Shown here in pieces: positions 35,265-46,181 of a DNA stretch of 64,000 nucleotides. Every line of letters starts with the position of its first letter. The first letter of the stretch is position 1. The position numbers were made by a program, and so were the translations under genes. Source of the DNA: Cyathus striatus (Eukaryota > Basidiomycota > Agaricomycetes > Agaricales > Nidulariaceae); assembly GCA_025738555.1 (NCBI GenBank), contig JAOVFP010000010.1, positions 3,731,501 through 3,795,500 of the forward strand, written 5' to 3'. The notes under the pieces are model-generated. The model searched no databases. It saw only the letters and a program-made list of their open reading frames with translations, and was not told where the DNA came from.

Positions 35265-38200
35265 CTAACGTACACGTACTTGAATAAACGGCTTCAAGGC
35301 CAGAACTCCATCGCTCCACTTGCGTTTAATAGCAGGGTAAATTTGGGTTTTGTTAGAAATTATGTGAACACGATCGTCCAGTAAATCCTTCCAAAGACCT
35401 ACACCGAACTCTTTGAAGTTGTCGAATGCACTTGCTACATCTGCTCGCCCACTGTAGGGGTGAACTGCGAAATAAACCTGCGGTTGACAAGCTACAACAA
35501 ATATAGTTCGAATCACCGCTGGAATTAGTTGCGAAGAGTCTGGGTCCCTGTAGAATATGATACTATTCCTTGCCGTGTTATGTTTCGACGATAATTGATG
35601 TCCGCTGACTGTGTAACGATCGTGCTGGGTCACTATAGCAGAATTACCTCCCAAACCCGCTGCTTCTGCAACATCAGCGTCAAGCTTGATCCGCTTTCCA
35701 CCTACGGGTTGACGTACGTCGTCCACCAAGAATTGCATATCACTTATTAGAGTCCCCGATTGAACATCAGGAAAGCAGTCTTCGACGATTTTGCTGCTCT
35801 GTTTGAGAATTTCAGGACACCCCGGGCGCTGTAAGAATACCTGAAGTTCTGATGCAGCACAGAAAGCTCTCAACATAGATGCTTCCAGCTCTCCTAGAAG
35901 GGCCTTTAGTATGGATTCTACACAATTGATGATCAGGACAAACCAAATTTGAAGTTAATGTTCTTCTTCTGCAGGTTACCGATTACCCGTTCAAACGGAA
36001 ACATCCACCAGCCATGAATAGGCCCAAACAAGCGCAATTGTTCTGCCAGGTGAACTGCATTATGATGTATAGGATGGAGATCAACGTCAGGCCTCAGCTC
36101 TCGAATTGAGCGAAGATACGCTAACATAAACTTCTTGTATTCCAGGTCGTGATGACCAGGTTTTACTCGGTGAGAGGTAGCATATCTGATAGCGGTAGCA
36201 AGAAGCAACGTGCTTTCCAGTGCCATTTGTTTCTTTCCACCCATTAATGATTCGTCAGTTTCGCTGTCCCACATCTTCGCCAATGAAACAGTCAAGTCGA
36301 AGTCGATACACGTTCGCCATTGATCGGCTTTCAATTTACCATGAGAAGGTGAACCAAAGTTCGCTGGTGGACCTGCCTGCCAACTTGGACGGATGGTGTG
36401 TAAAATGTCTTCTTGGATATGTTTCAAGTCATCGTGATCGAGAAGAGGGATGCTAGGGTGTGCATCAACAGTGGCCAACTCATTGATATCAATCTCAATA
36501 CCAGCCAGATCGCTGATGATTCCATGCGCTACTGGGCGGGCTTCATCACCCCCTCCAGACCTTGAGCTGTCAAGCTTTTGACCAATCAATGATGGTGAAT
36601 CGTTTCAAAAGGAATGACTTACAAGCACATTAACATAATTCTGCTTCTTAACTCGCCGACCCATATGTTTGAGCCTGCCTAAGACACCAAAATGCTGGCA
36701 GAGTGATCGCAATACCGGTATAGACAGTCTACGCAGGTTAGACGATGTCGGCTGGGACAACATCACCTCTAGCCCTTTCTGAATAGCCTTTGCTGTAGGC
36801 TCCTCCACCTCCGGCTTCTCATTAAGTTCCAGGTTTTCATCCCAATTCATACCTATGACGACGCGAAAATGATGTTTTACGAGACCTAGATAAAAGTTGT
36901 GCATCCCATCAACAACCGTGTACTTCATTGGGTCCCAATATTCAAGCCGAAGAAGCTCAGACCAACGAATCCCGTTCTTTTTGAAGAGCTGATCTCTTTG
37001 GGATTTACTAGTGGCATCTCGCCAGGCCATCGCGGCTTTAAGATGTTCTTCATAGGTAACTGGCGTCCAGCCAACTGAAGAACAGTTAATATTGTTGATA
37101 TCCTGCTTCCTGAGATGGCACAATGAACAAAAGATCGTCGCAGAATGGGACGCGCATCCTGTCAGCTTGCGAGAACCCGGTAAATCACATACTGCGGGAA
37201 CAATGGCCTCCCGACCACAAATCCCATTAGGATGTTGATGTGTGCGACTATACCAAGTACCCTTATGATAGCTCTGGTGGAAAACATCTATAAGTGGAGC
37301 AAGATATGGATTCAGGCCATCTAAAGATGGTTGGCGAGGTCCTGGTATCAACCCGGCGAGATATATATTCTCTGGTCGATAACGCATGCTTGCGGGTAAG
37401 CTAAGACATACAAGCGCCAATGACCCCACTGATGCCGACTTTCCTGCGGCTTTGTTGTGATACAGATTGAAGGCATCATAGCTGATGCTCCAGAGTGTAC
37501 GTAGTTCCTCATTAGAGTCAACAAAAACTTTTCCATCCGCATCAGTGAACTGGCGAATTGCTGCTGCCTGATTAATATCTCGAAAGCCATCATGGGTCAA
37601 GGCTTGTCTGGTCCGCCTAATCAATTCCTCGACACCGGGGCGCGTGTACAGTGCGCCCACGAAGGCCGTGAAGTCTTGCATAACATATGGCCGTGCCGGA
37701 ACCACAATGGTCACACCGTTCTGAACAGCGTGTTTCGTTAAGCGCACTCCACACGGCTTTGCATTAGCAAAGCGTTTGAACATACAGCGAAGCGGGTAGG
37801 CATCCTTTACACCCGGGGGATAAATTGAAGCACAAGATGGGCAGGTGGCGTAGGTTGTCGTTTTGGGGTCCAAATCGAACATTTTCCTCGCTGTCCGCAG
37901 GTCGTCCGGTATTGATCTGAGGAGCAGTGTCTGATCAGCCGAGGTAGCGGCACCCAGCAGAAGCTTGGCCATTCGGAGGATGAAGTTGCAAGTAGGGCGT
38001 GCAGCATTCGCAAAAACACTAACGGCGACCGTAAGGAAAAGGCAAACTGCCAGAGCTGGATGGCTGAGGCGTAAGGGATGGTCAAAGTGAACATCTGTTG
38101 AACGAGTTATTTATCGCACTATCCCCAGTACTAAGCTACTTACCAGTGTCATAGGATTTCCCGTAGGGAAAGGCCAAATTACTCCAGCGTTCTACGCGCT

Positions 38201-38735
38201 TTTGAATATCCGCTAGTAGCGAGTCCGCACCCGTATGCACTGAACTTTTGAACAATTCGTTTGCACCATCTCCAGAAGTCGGGACAAGACGAACCCGAGC
38301 TATAAGATCTAGCAGCCAGGACTCTTGGCTCAAGAGATAAGCATGAGCCTGACTCCTAACGGGAAATCTGGCGGCTTCGTCCTGCATAGCTGGATTCCGT
38401 GTTCCGTTTTCAAGCCATTCTTGAAAGACTGCACGAATACTGTCGCGACAAAGCGTTAGACTATTGTCGCACTCCAATAAGCGCTGGAACATCAGTTGCG
38501 CATCTATCTCGTAGGGAGAAGGTTGGGGAATCGAAGGCGGAGGTATGTCCTGGGGAGAACATGGGCCAGCTTCAGCAAGAGTGAGCGAAAACACTCGATC
38601 TTCAATGCCCCGAAGATCGTCTTCAGCCTTATTTTCGCTCACATGCGCGATAAAGTCCAATTCGGTCATCGTGACCCCGTTGCATTTCTTGCAATAGCAG
38701 ATCGCTAGTTTCTTCTCCTTCTTTGAACGGGGCAT
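35265..38735 (-). CDS. Tnp2-type (CACTA) transposase, 1107 aa, apparently intact
   Basis: Four exons (38144-38735, 36623-38094, 35944-36574, 35265-35893) splice to a single open frame with introns of about 48-50 bp. The N-terminus has a Cys cluster, CYCKKCNG. The core shows CPSCASIYPP, FTAFVGALYTRPGVEELIRR, ENIYLAGLIPGPRQPSLDGL, IVPAVCDLPGSRKLTGCASH and LLRLEYWDPMKYTVVDGMHN. The C-terminus holds HLAEQLRLFGPIHGWWMFPF, the FER motif, and FGELEASM. This order matches agaricomycete Tnp2 proteins, which excise and insert CACTA elements. The Asp residues of VCDLP and VVDGMH are likely catalytic, with the third acidic residue probably downstream; that part is inferred. It lies near the middle of the giant element and is its probable mobiliser. 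A different subfamily label (Plavaka/KDZ-like) is possible. Confidence 0.9.
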
Positions 38736-39053
38736 ATTCCTCTTCGAAGAGCGATCAGTATATAGATATAAGCAATAGCTGGGAACGTACCTGAAACTTG
38801 ATATAACACTGGAGATGCAGCAGTGATACAGCTTTTAAAGTCACTGAGACATGATACTTGATATATATAGAATAAAGGACGTACTGACATGACAACTTTT
38901 GGTGTAACCGATTGAATCGGACTAACGAAGGCGCTTATAAAACAAGACCACCGTTGTTCACGATAAGCGGAACAAGGTAGGACACAATTCCGGATGAAGG
39001 AATACCTATAATGTTAATATATAGGTCAGAACACGAAGAACGACGTCACAGCA

Positions 39054-39609
39054 ATGAATTCCATGCCTTCACATCTGAGCTTGCGCCGAACCTTTACACT
39101 AGATACATTACCTGAACCTCGACGCACCCTTACCCTACGCAAAGAGTGGCCACTTGAAATCCAATCCCATCGACAACAGCCACTTCGAGATCAGTCACTT
39201 CACAACAGAAAGTTGGTCTCTAAGCCACGAGGTGAATTGGGTCGACCAGGGAGGGGTGGGTACTCACTACATTCAATTCTGGGCTGGGACAAAAATCAGT
39301 ATAAAAATGTGCAGGTAATAATTATTTACGCTCACCCAAAATGGCTTTAACACTACAACAGCAGTTCGCGAAGGATTGTGTTTCTGAGCACTTGATCAAG
39401 GGTCAGCCATTCAAGAAACAGCCGAAGGAGAAGATCGACCTCGTTATTGACTTGGTAAGGATTTCTGTACTCTTCAGTTTCAGTACTTGTCTAATGTTAA
39501 TACGTAGATGAATCAAAAATTTCCTGTACTACTAGATTATGAAAAGAACTGGGCAGCCGTTGACTTTATATACGGATGTACTAAGAATTGTTCAAGGCAG
39601 CGAAAATGA
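39054..39609 (+). CDS. Small cargo protein with shared C-terminal domain (copy 2)
   Basis: Three exons (39054-39314, 39362-39454, 39508-39609) give 151 residues. The first 85 are very basic and Arg/Leu/Pro-rich (LRRTFTLDTLPEPRRTLTLR). The rest reads FAKDCVSEHLIKGQPFKKQP, KEKIDLVIDLMNQKFPVLLD, YEKNWAAVDFIYGCTKN and a basic end. The FPVLLDYEKNWAAVDFI block corresponds to YPDLLKYDCNWLTLDII of the 30292-30959 gene. The shared block spans the second splice junction here, and the equivalent region is also split by an intron in the other gene. The family is not recognised. The gene is transcribed away from the transposase and ends 160 bp before the end of the convergent proline-rich gene. Confidence 0.6.
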
Positions 39610-39770
39610 CCTCGAGTCCATTATACTAAGACAATGTCCATGTTATAACCACGACGATATCTACAGTCATTACCACTACGTATATACAACAAATTTAGGC
39701 CATAAAGCTGTCCCTATAGGTATATATGAAGTCCTACTGAAGTCCTACTGTATCAACTTTGGATCAGTCA

Positions 39771-42700
39771 TTACTTCTTCAACACAGACTGTAGAAATAA
39801 ACAAACGATCATCAGACTTATAAACACTTAAGTACGAGAGAGTAACATACCGTATCGGGCAGATCTTCGACAGGACCGGCTTCAACGGAAGATCTTTGTC
39901 CCGCACTAAGGGCTTTGTACCAAGTCGTATCATAGTAGTTGAGAGGAAGTCTGCGGACACAAATTTGTTCTGGTGACGGTTCGTTCGTCTTAGGTGGAGG
40001 AGCCTTAGATGAAGGCCCATTGTACTCCCTGACGCAATGAACATTTCCGCCTCCCTTTCTTAGTCCAGTGCCGTATGCCTCCACGTCCCGGAACAACAAA
40101 GAAATACTATCATTAAGCCAAGCTTTCTTCTTTCGACGAACAACTTTGTTTTGGGTACTTGTACCTTCAACTTCAGTTTCGTCTGAGCTCATCCCCATAG
40201 ATCCCAATGCATCGTGGACGCGTTCGACACCCCTCCAAAACTGATGGTTTTCAGCGTTATTGGTCAGGCGAGCCGAAACGACTTTCCCTCTGCGTTTCCA
40301 CGTCTGAAAGTGCATTCAGTATGTGAAAATAATATGAAGTTAAACTATACACGTACCCCTTCCCGACGAGTAAACCTACGATTCCTTGCTTTCTCTTGAG
40401 CTTCAGCGATAGCTAACTCAGACTTCTTTTTGGGATCGATACTTCGCTGTGACCGCCTGTACTCTAGAACACTCCGTCATAGTCTATCACTGATCCTCTT
40501 CGCCAGCTTCGCCATTGTCTCTTCTCCCTTAGGAACACGGAAATTGACTTGACCATTCAGCACAATCTGGTAATCCAAGGCAAGGAGCCGAATCATCTCC
40601 CTGTTCCACTCGGAAGTCAAGGGCGCCATCCAATTCAATTTTGGCGATGCTGCATCTAGAGCCAGCTTGTGGTCCCTGAACTGTTCGAGTTCTTCTGTAG
40701 ATGGACAGACAAATCCCGAAGCGTGAGTGCACCATAGCCCTTTCGTCTCGTTCAGGTAGGTGCGGAGATGTTGCTACGAAAAGGTTAACCTATGTGTCGA
40801 AGGATGGAGACATGAACGTACGTCAAACATCCGATCATGTTCTTCCTTTTTCTTATGCTTTCTTGGGGAAGGGACTAGGACAGCGTTATCGCCTTGAACA
40901 TTGTCCTCGGCTTCATCCCCGAAATCCATGGGGTCATCTACATCCTCTGAAGGAGAGGATGCTCAACCTTTGCCTTTGCCTTTGCCTTGGGGACTTTCAG
41001 TGGAGCGAAATTCCGAAATAATCTCTCGAATGGATACGTCAACCGAAGCCGTTACACATCGCATAACCATTGTTAACTAACAACGTTAGTACGAGGTGCA
41101 CTACTATGTAAGAAGACCTCACCTGTTCGGGAGAAAGATGGACATTGAGAACAGGACCAGCCGGCTGGTGTGGGGCGGGAGGTGGGCCATCTTGCTGGTG
41201 GACGTTGGGAGCAGGACCAGCCGGCTGGTGTGGGGCGGGAGGTGGGCCGTCCTGCTGATGGACGTTGGGAGCAGGACCAGCCGGCTGGTGTGGGGCGGGA
41301 AATGAGCCATCCTGCTGGTGGACGTTGGGAGCAGGGCCAGCTGACTGCTGAGAGTGAGAGGCAGTAGGTGGGTCGTCCTGCTGAGCGTGATTGGGAGCAG
41401 GGTCGGCCGGCTGCTGAAGGGCGGGAGGTAGGCCATCCTGCTGAATGTGGTTGAGAGCAGGGTCGGCTGGTTGCTGAGGTGGACCGTCCATCTGGTGGTG
41501 GGGAGGAGCACCAGCTAGCTGCGGTGGGATGGGAGGCTGACCGTTCTGGTGACGAGCATCGACCTCCATCGTTTCCTCCTGATGAGGGATAGGAGTCGGA
41601 TTGGCCTGTTGTTGTACGATGGAAGGCTGGTTGATCTGCGGGTGGAACTGCGGGTGATGATCTACCGCCAAGCTGGAAGAGGAATCTTGTTGAGGCGTAG
41701 CTTGCTCGTTGGGCATGACGGGCTGTTGAGAGCTGGATGACGAACGGTTGACATTATCAACTTGCATTGAGATAATACGGTCCGGTGGAGGACTCTCACG
41801 AAAGGCTCCTGGGATCGACGGAGGTGACGGTGGAGCAATAGTGCTACCATGCGCCGCCGCTCCAGGTAGCAGCGATGGATGTGCCGCCATTGGTGGAATA
41901 GGTGGGGGTAATGCTGGGGGTGGACGAATAATGCTCCCCAGAGAGGATTGGAAGGGAGCCGACGTTCCAGGCAGCAGAGGTGGATGCGCCACCACTGGTG
42001 GAATAGGTGGGGGTAATGCTGGGGGTGGACGAACAATGCTCCCCAGAGAGCATTGGGGGCGAGCTGACGTTCCAGGGAACAGAGACGGATGTGGGACCAA
42101 TGCCGTTGACGTAGGCGCAGGGGACATTGAATGTCGAAGGGGCGGACCAGATGCAACGAGTACGGGGCCCTACAATTATATTGAGTAAGGGCATGTTGAG
42201 AATATTAAATGATACGTACCAGCGCACCCGCTTCAGATGGCTGGGCAGGATTGTCGCTGAAAAATGCAGCTGAAGTTCCTGGGAGCGGAGATGGTGGAAG
42301 TAAAAATGCTCGCGTCGGCGTGCTCGATGTTATCAAGCTAGGTGCAGGGGATAGCGATTGGCGTGAAGGCGGTCCAGATGCGCCAAGTCCGGGGCCCTAC
42401 AATTGTATTCAGTGATCAATATCAAGACAGTAAGGACGATGTACATGCCTGTGGATTACGGAGCGCGCCTTGCGCAACCTCCGCCTGTCCTGGTGCTAGT
42501 TCATTGGGCGGCGACGGTTCTCGTTCCACTCGAAAGTGAGTATAACGCTGGCTTGTAGTGTTAGTCTAAAAGGCGGGAGTAAGAGTTCGTTTAATTTATA
42601 GCGTATAACTTAGATGTACCTGCTCAACGACCGATTGTGTCCTGCCATGTAGTCTTGGTGGAACAGGCTGATACGGATGGCTGGGATCTATGGGAGGGCC

Positions 42701-42997
42701 TGCACCAGTAATCTAAAAAACTGGGTGTAAGAATACGTATAATAGGAGTGTATGACTGGACGTACTTGCTCACTGGCAAGTCTCGTCTTGCCCTGCAGCC
42801 TTGGTGGAACGGGACGGTACGGATGGCCAGCATCTACGGGAGGACCTGCAGCAGTAATCTGAAGAGCAAATGTAAGAATTCATACAACGGTCGTTTATGA
42901 CCTGACGTACCTGCTCGGCTGCTCTTGTCCTACTCCTGCGCCTTGTTTGAATAGGATCGGGAAGGCTGCCCACGAGAGGGGCTTCATCGTTCGACAT
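39771..42997 (-). pseudogene. Proline-rich agaricomycete family protein with two in-frame TGA codons
   Basis: About ten exons read on the minus strand. Exon 1 is MSNDEAPLVGSLPDPIQTRR. Two near-identical exons follow (ITAAGPPVDAGHPYRPVPPR and ITGAGPPIDPSHPYQPVPPR), then two more related exons (GPGLGASGPPSRQSLSPAPS and GPVLVASGPPLRHSMSPAPT). A long Pro/Gln region with 20-residue repeats (PAPHQPAGPAPNVHQQDGPP) comes next. The C-terminal half has the family signature: HASGFVCPSTEELEQF, NREMIRLLALDYQ, LGSMGMSSDETEV and VRRLPLNYYDTTWYKAL. Such proteins are common near agaricomycete transposons, function unknown. In-frame TGA codons at 40963-40965 and 40477-40479 each sit where CGA would give a smooth reading. 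One intron seems to be GC-AG (donor near 42448). A longer start, MLFNATSAGHAAHSN, is possible at 43042. Confidence 0.65.
41141..41480. repeat. 60-bp coding minisatellite
   Basis: Units of exactly 60 bp start at 41141, 41201, 41261 and 41321, then become degenerate. On the minus strand they encode PAPHQPAGPAPNVHQQDGPP. The 60-bp period keeps the frame. A separate ~114-bp duplication (GGAATAGGTGGGGGTAATGC) lies at 41893-42030 in the same exon. Confidence 0.85.
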
Positions 42998-44207
42998 GTT
43001 TGAATGAGCAGCATGGCCTGCCGATGTCGCATTAAATAACACCTGGTTATTGTGTTAGTATATACTATTACGCCAGTAGAGCAGATTAGCATACCCATAT
43101 AATACCGTATCCAGGGAATACAATAGGACCTAATTATTCTATTAGTATACTAGTACGCCAGTGAGACACAACGACATACTTACATTATAAGAATACCGTA
43201 TCTAGGATACATAATAATAGAGGCGAGCGAGCGGGGGTAATACTAATGGAGGTTAGTACTATCAGGTCGGTGACGATACTCGAGCGGGGAGCGAGCGGGG
43301 AACTGTTCCTTACAATACTAATGGCGCTCATTCATGCTGAAAACGTTGTATTGGTATACATTTTATTCTGTCTACCTATAATACTACGCTATCTACTCTG
43401 AATACTAGTAAACTACTGTAGCTATGGGGAACATGGTGGTACGAAAGAGAGAGAGAAAAAATATTCCCACGGTTCGAGAGTTGCTTTGTGATAGGGCCTA
43501 GCTGGAGGGCAGGTCGTTGTGGATGCGGAGATAGTGCCGGCGTTTAGGGCTGGTCACGGCAACCCACGGCAACCTGCCCTTCAGTTGGGTCGTACCGCAA
43601 AGCAAGTGCCGCATCATGTGGACGCTTTCCCTCTCTCTCTTTCTTACTCCCATGTTCCCGTAGATACAATACATAGATAGTAATTAATATTCATGTAGCA
43701 TGTAGCTATAGTAGATACGCATAAAGTAGGACTTAGTTGGACTGAAAGAAAGAAACAAATAAAAGAAAAAATGGATACGAGGTGGAACAAGAGTATGGAC
43801 TAGGCTTAATGGATTAACTGAGTGGGGACCGAGTGGGGCTGTTCGGATGGGGACTATACGCCGGTAGATATGTTGGAGATTAGAATAATGAAACCAAGTG
43901 CCCCTTGGCACAAATCGTTATTATTCAAGGCCATCGCGAAGAATGGAAACGAAAAAAAACAAGGGTTCACTTACAGGTAAGTATCCTTGTTGTCAACGAC
44001 GAAGAAATAAAGATAACAAAATGTCACTTCAGATGAGTCGATTATTTTATTAGCATATGCCTATCTAACGAACTAATTGTCTATTTATTGTACAGTCTAC
44101 AACTCGACAAATTTTTGTCTATCAAACAATCGAGTACCTCCGCAAGTATGCAACTGCCCTTTCGATAAGAATATCTTCCCTCACTCCGGTGGGAAGTATT
44201 CATAGCC
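42998..44207. promoter_or_regulatory. Intergenic region between divergent cargo genes
   Basis: No gene is seen in 1.2 kb. Several GAGCGGGGA-type sites occur: GAGCGAGCGGGGGTAA near 43215 and GAGCGGGGAGCGAGCGGGGA near 43282. A pair of GGCAACCCACGGCAACCTGC repeats near 43558 is followed by CCTTCAGTTGGG; a similar CCTTAAGTTGGGACCC precedes the Spt5-like gene near 46029. TAGTACGCCAG..GTA blocks repeat near 43065 and 43145. These look like promoter or replication motifs but nothing decisive is present. Confidence 0.35.
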
Positions 44208-45862
44208 ATGTCGATTCAAGCTGATTTACCAAAGGTATGTGTAATCGTAACTTTCGTGTCTCGGAACTAACGAAATGTATAGTTCACCACGATCCATACC
44301 CTTCTTTACCACGAAAAGCCCATCAACGTCCTCAAATTGTGTCCAGATTCATCGAAGTTGTTAAGCGGAGGTAGGATTGTCTCCTTATGTTTTAAACAAA
44401 TATAGACTTAATGATGTACTAGCTGAAGACGGTACATTTGTCATCTGGGATACGTCTAGCGGAGTAATTCTCCAGACTGTTAGCCTAGTATTCCATGGTC
44501 CTGTATCCGCCGCAGTTTGGATGCCGGAACTTGAAGGCATGTGTTCGAGGTTTGCTGTAGGGTTTGCAGACGGCTCCATCATGGTATTTCACTATGAAAC
44601 CACCAAGGTAACTCTGCCTTAGTTTCTTTTTTTCGTTTGTTCATTTTTTTCTTTAGTTTGTCTGCAAAAGTGTTACAGAGGCGCATGAACATCGCGTGGA
44701 GGAGATTACATTTGACAAGAGTGGCCAACGTCTTGCTAGTATTGGAACCGGCTGTTTGGTGGTGTGGTCAGTCAACTCTGAAGGTACGGCATTTGAATAC
44801 CTTTGTTTCTTGACACTTACGAAAACTATAGGCGACCTCGAAGAGTACGCAAGGACACCATCTCATAACCACATCATCCGTAGCGTCTCCTTCCATGACG
44901 ACGGAAAACAGATTTTATTTTCAGTGCTCGAAACGCACGAGCTGTGAGTGTTGCTCCTCGTTTGCAATAATAGCTGATCTCACTCTCATAAGGATTAATT
45001 ACCAAGTTGATCCGTGGACTCCTCAGTGGAATCGTCGTCTGAGGTCTCGCATGTACGTTTCACTTTCTAATTATTCACGACGTTTACTTATATGGGACAA
45101 GTGGTCATGCTGTTGTCTCTAGCAAGAAGGAGATCCATGTTTCGAATCTATTCAATGGCGTCGACACATACTCGCTCCCGCCTTCTAAACCACTCAAAAC
45201 CTACGAACACCCAATTTCCCGCAATTTCCCCCTGCAACTTACTTGCGCACTAGATGGTTCTCTCGTGATTGTTGGTAGCGATGACGGATCTCCTCGTGTA
45301 TTTTCACGTTTCGGGAGTATGCAGTCGTGTTTGCCACACGAAACCAACGCTCTGACCCAGGTTGTTGAGGTAATTCTCCTTCTTTCGGAACTATAGCATT
45401 GGTTAACATCCTTTAACATAATCCAAGGCTGTCTCTATTGGTTCAAGGTGTATTGTAGCCACAGGCTCCTCGGAAAACAACGATCGCAAGTCACCTTATC
45501 CCATTAAACTATGGGATTCAACGCCCGTCGTAAGTACATATCTCGATCTTATATATCCCATCCATCTCATATCCCACAAGAACACTGCTACACCTAAAGA
45601 TCCTTCTGAAAAGGATGTCGTTGCGATTTCGAAATCGAAATCACTTACCTATACACAGGTAATTGTAATAATAGTCGCTGTTCTGTTTTTCCAAGGACTT
45701 CAAGCACTATTGTTAACCAACACGATTGGAGGATGGGTTGAGGTACTCCGTTCTTCCGTAATGGCGTTTACACAGCCAGCTCTCAACACAACCAGCTCTC
45801 AACACAACTCTTCCGTGATAACAACGCTTACACCGCCAGCTCTCAACACATCCAACTCTTGA
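44208..45862 (+). CDS. WD40-repeat protein with C-terminal membrane segment (copy B)
   Basis: ATG at 44208 (MSIQADLPK) is followed by an intron and FTTIHTLLYHEKPINVLKL..SSKLLSGG. Further WD40 blocks are EDGTFVIWDTSSGVILQT, FAVGFADGSIMVFHYETTK, HRVEEITFDKSGQRLASI then CLVVWSV, IIRSVSFHDDGKQILFS, GSLVIVGSDDGSPRVFS and CIVATGSSENND..PIKLWD. One hydrophobic span (VIVIIVAVLFFQGLQALLL) then precedes a Thr/Ser/Asn-rich tail. The gene parallels WD40-A in length, repeat order and five intron positions (after SGG, WS..E/P-G, the ESREI/ETHEL pair, RTRI/RSRI, and ITE/VVE). The two are therefore paralogues duplicated after the introns were gained. Role unknown; a membrane-anchored scaffold is a reasonable inference. 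It is followed 320 bp later by the Spt5-like gene on the same strand. Confidence 0.75.
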
Positions 45863-46181
45863 TTTTCGTAGATGCACACTTACATACTGGACTATGTATA
45901 TACACAGGTTATGTAGCCTATAGTACTATGAACTCTGAGTTCTCTAGCAGCCCTCCCTATTCGAGGGAGCGGGGACTGAGCGGGGAGGGCGGAAATTTCA
46001 CGTGACCGTTGATGCCTTGATGCCTGCCCTTAAGTTGGGACCCATGATAAAAGGAACCATAGACGCGTCGTTGAAGATTCTTTCCTCCTCGTCACGTAGA
46101 TACTGTAGTTACATAGTAGTAGCAATACAATACCTTACTAAATACAATACCCTACAACACCTACCGATACAGATTCGTACA

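Noticed and set aside
41748..42188. Plus-strand glycine-rich ORF
   Set aside because: Shadow of the proline-rich minus-strand gene, whose repeats keep the opposite frame open.
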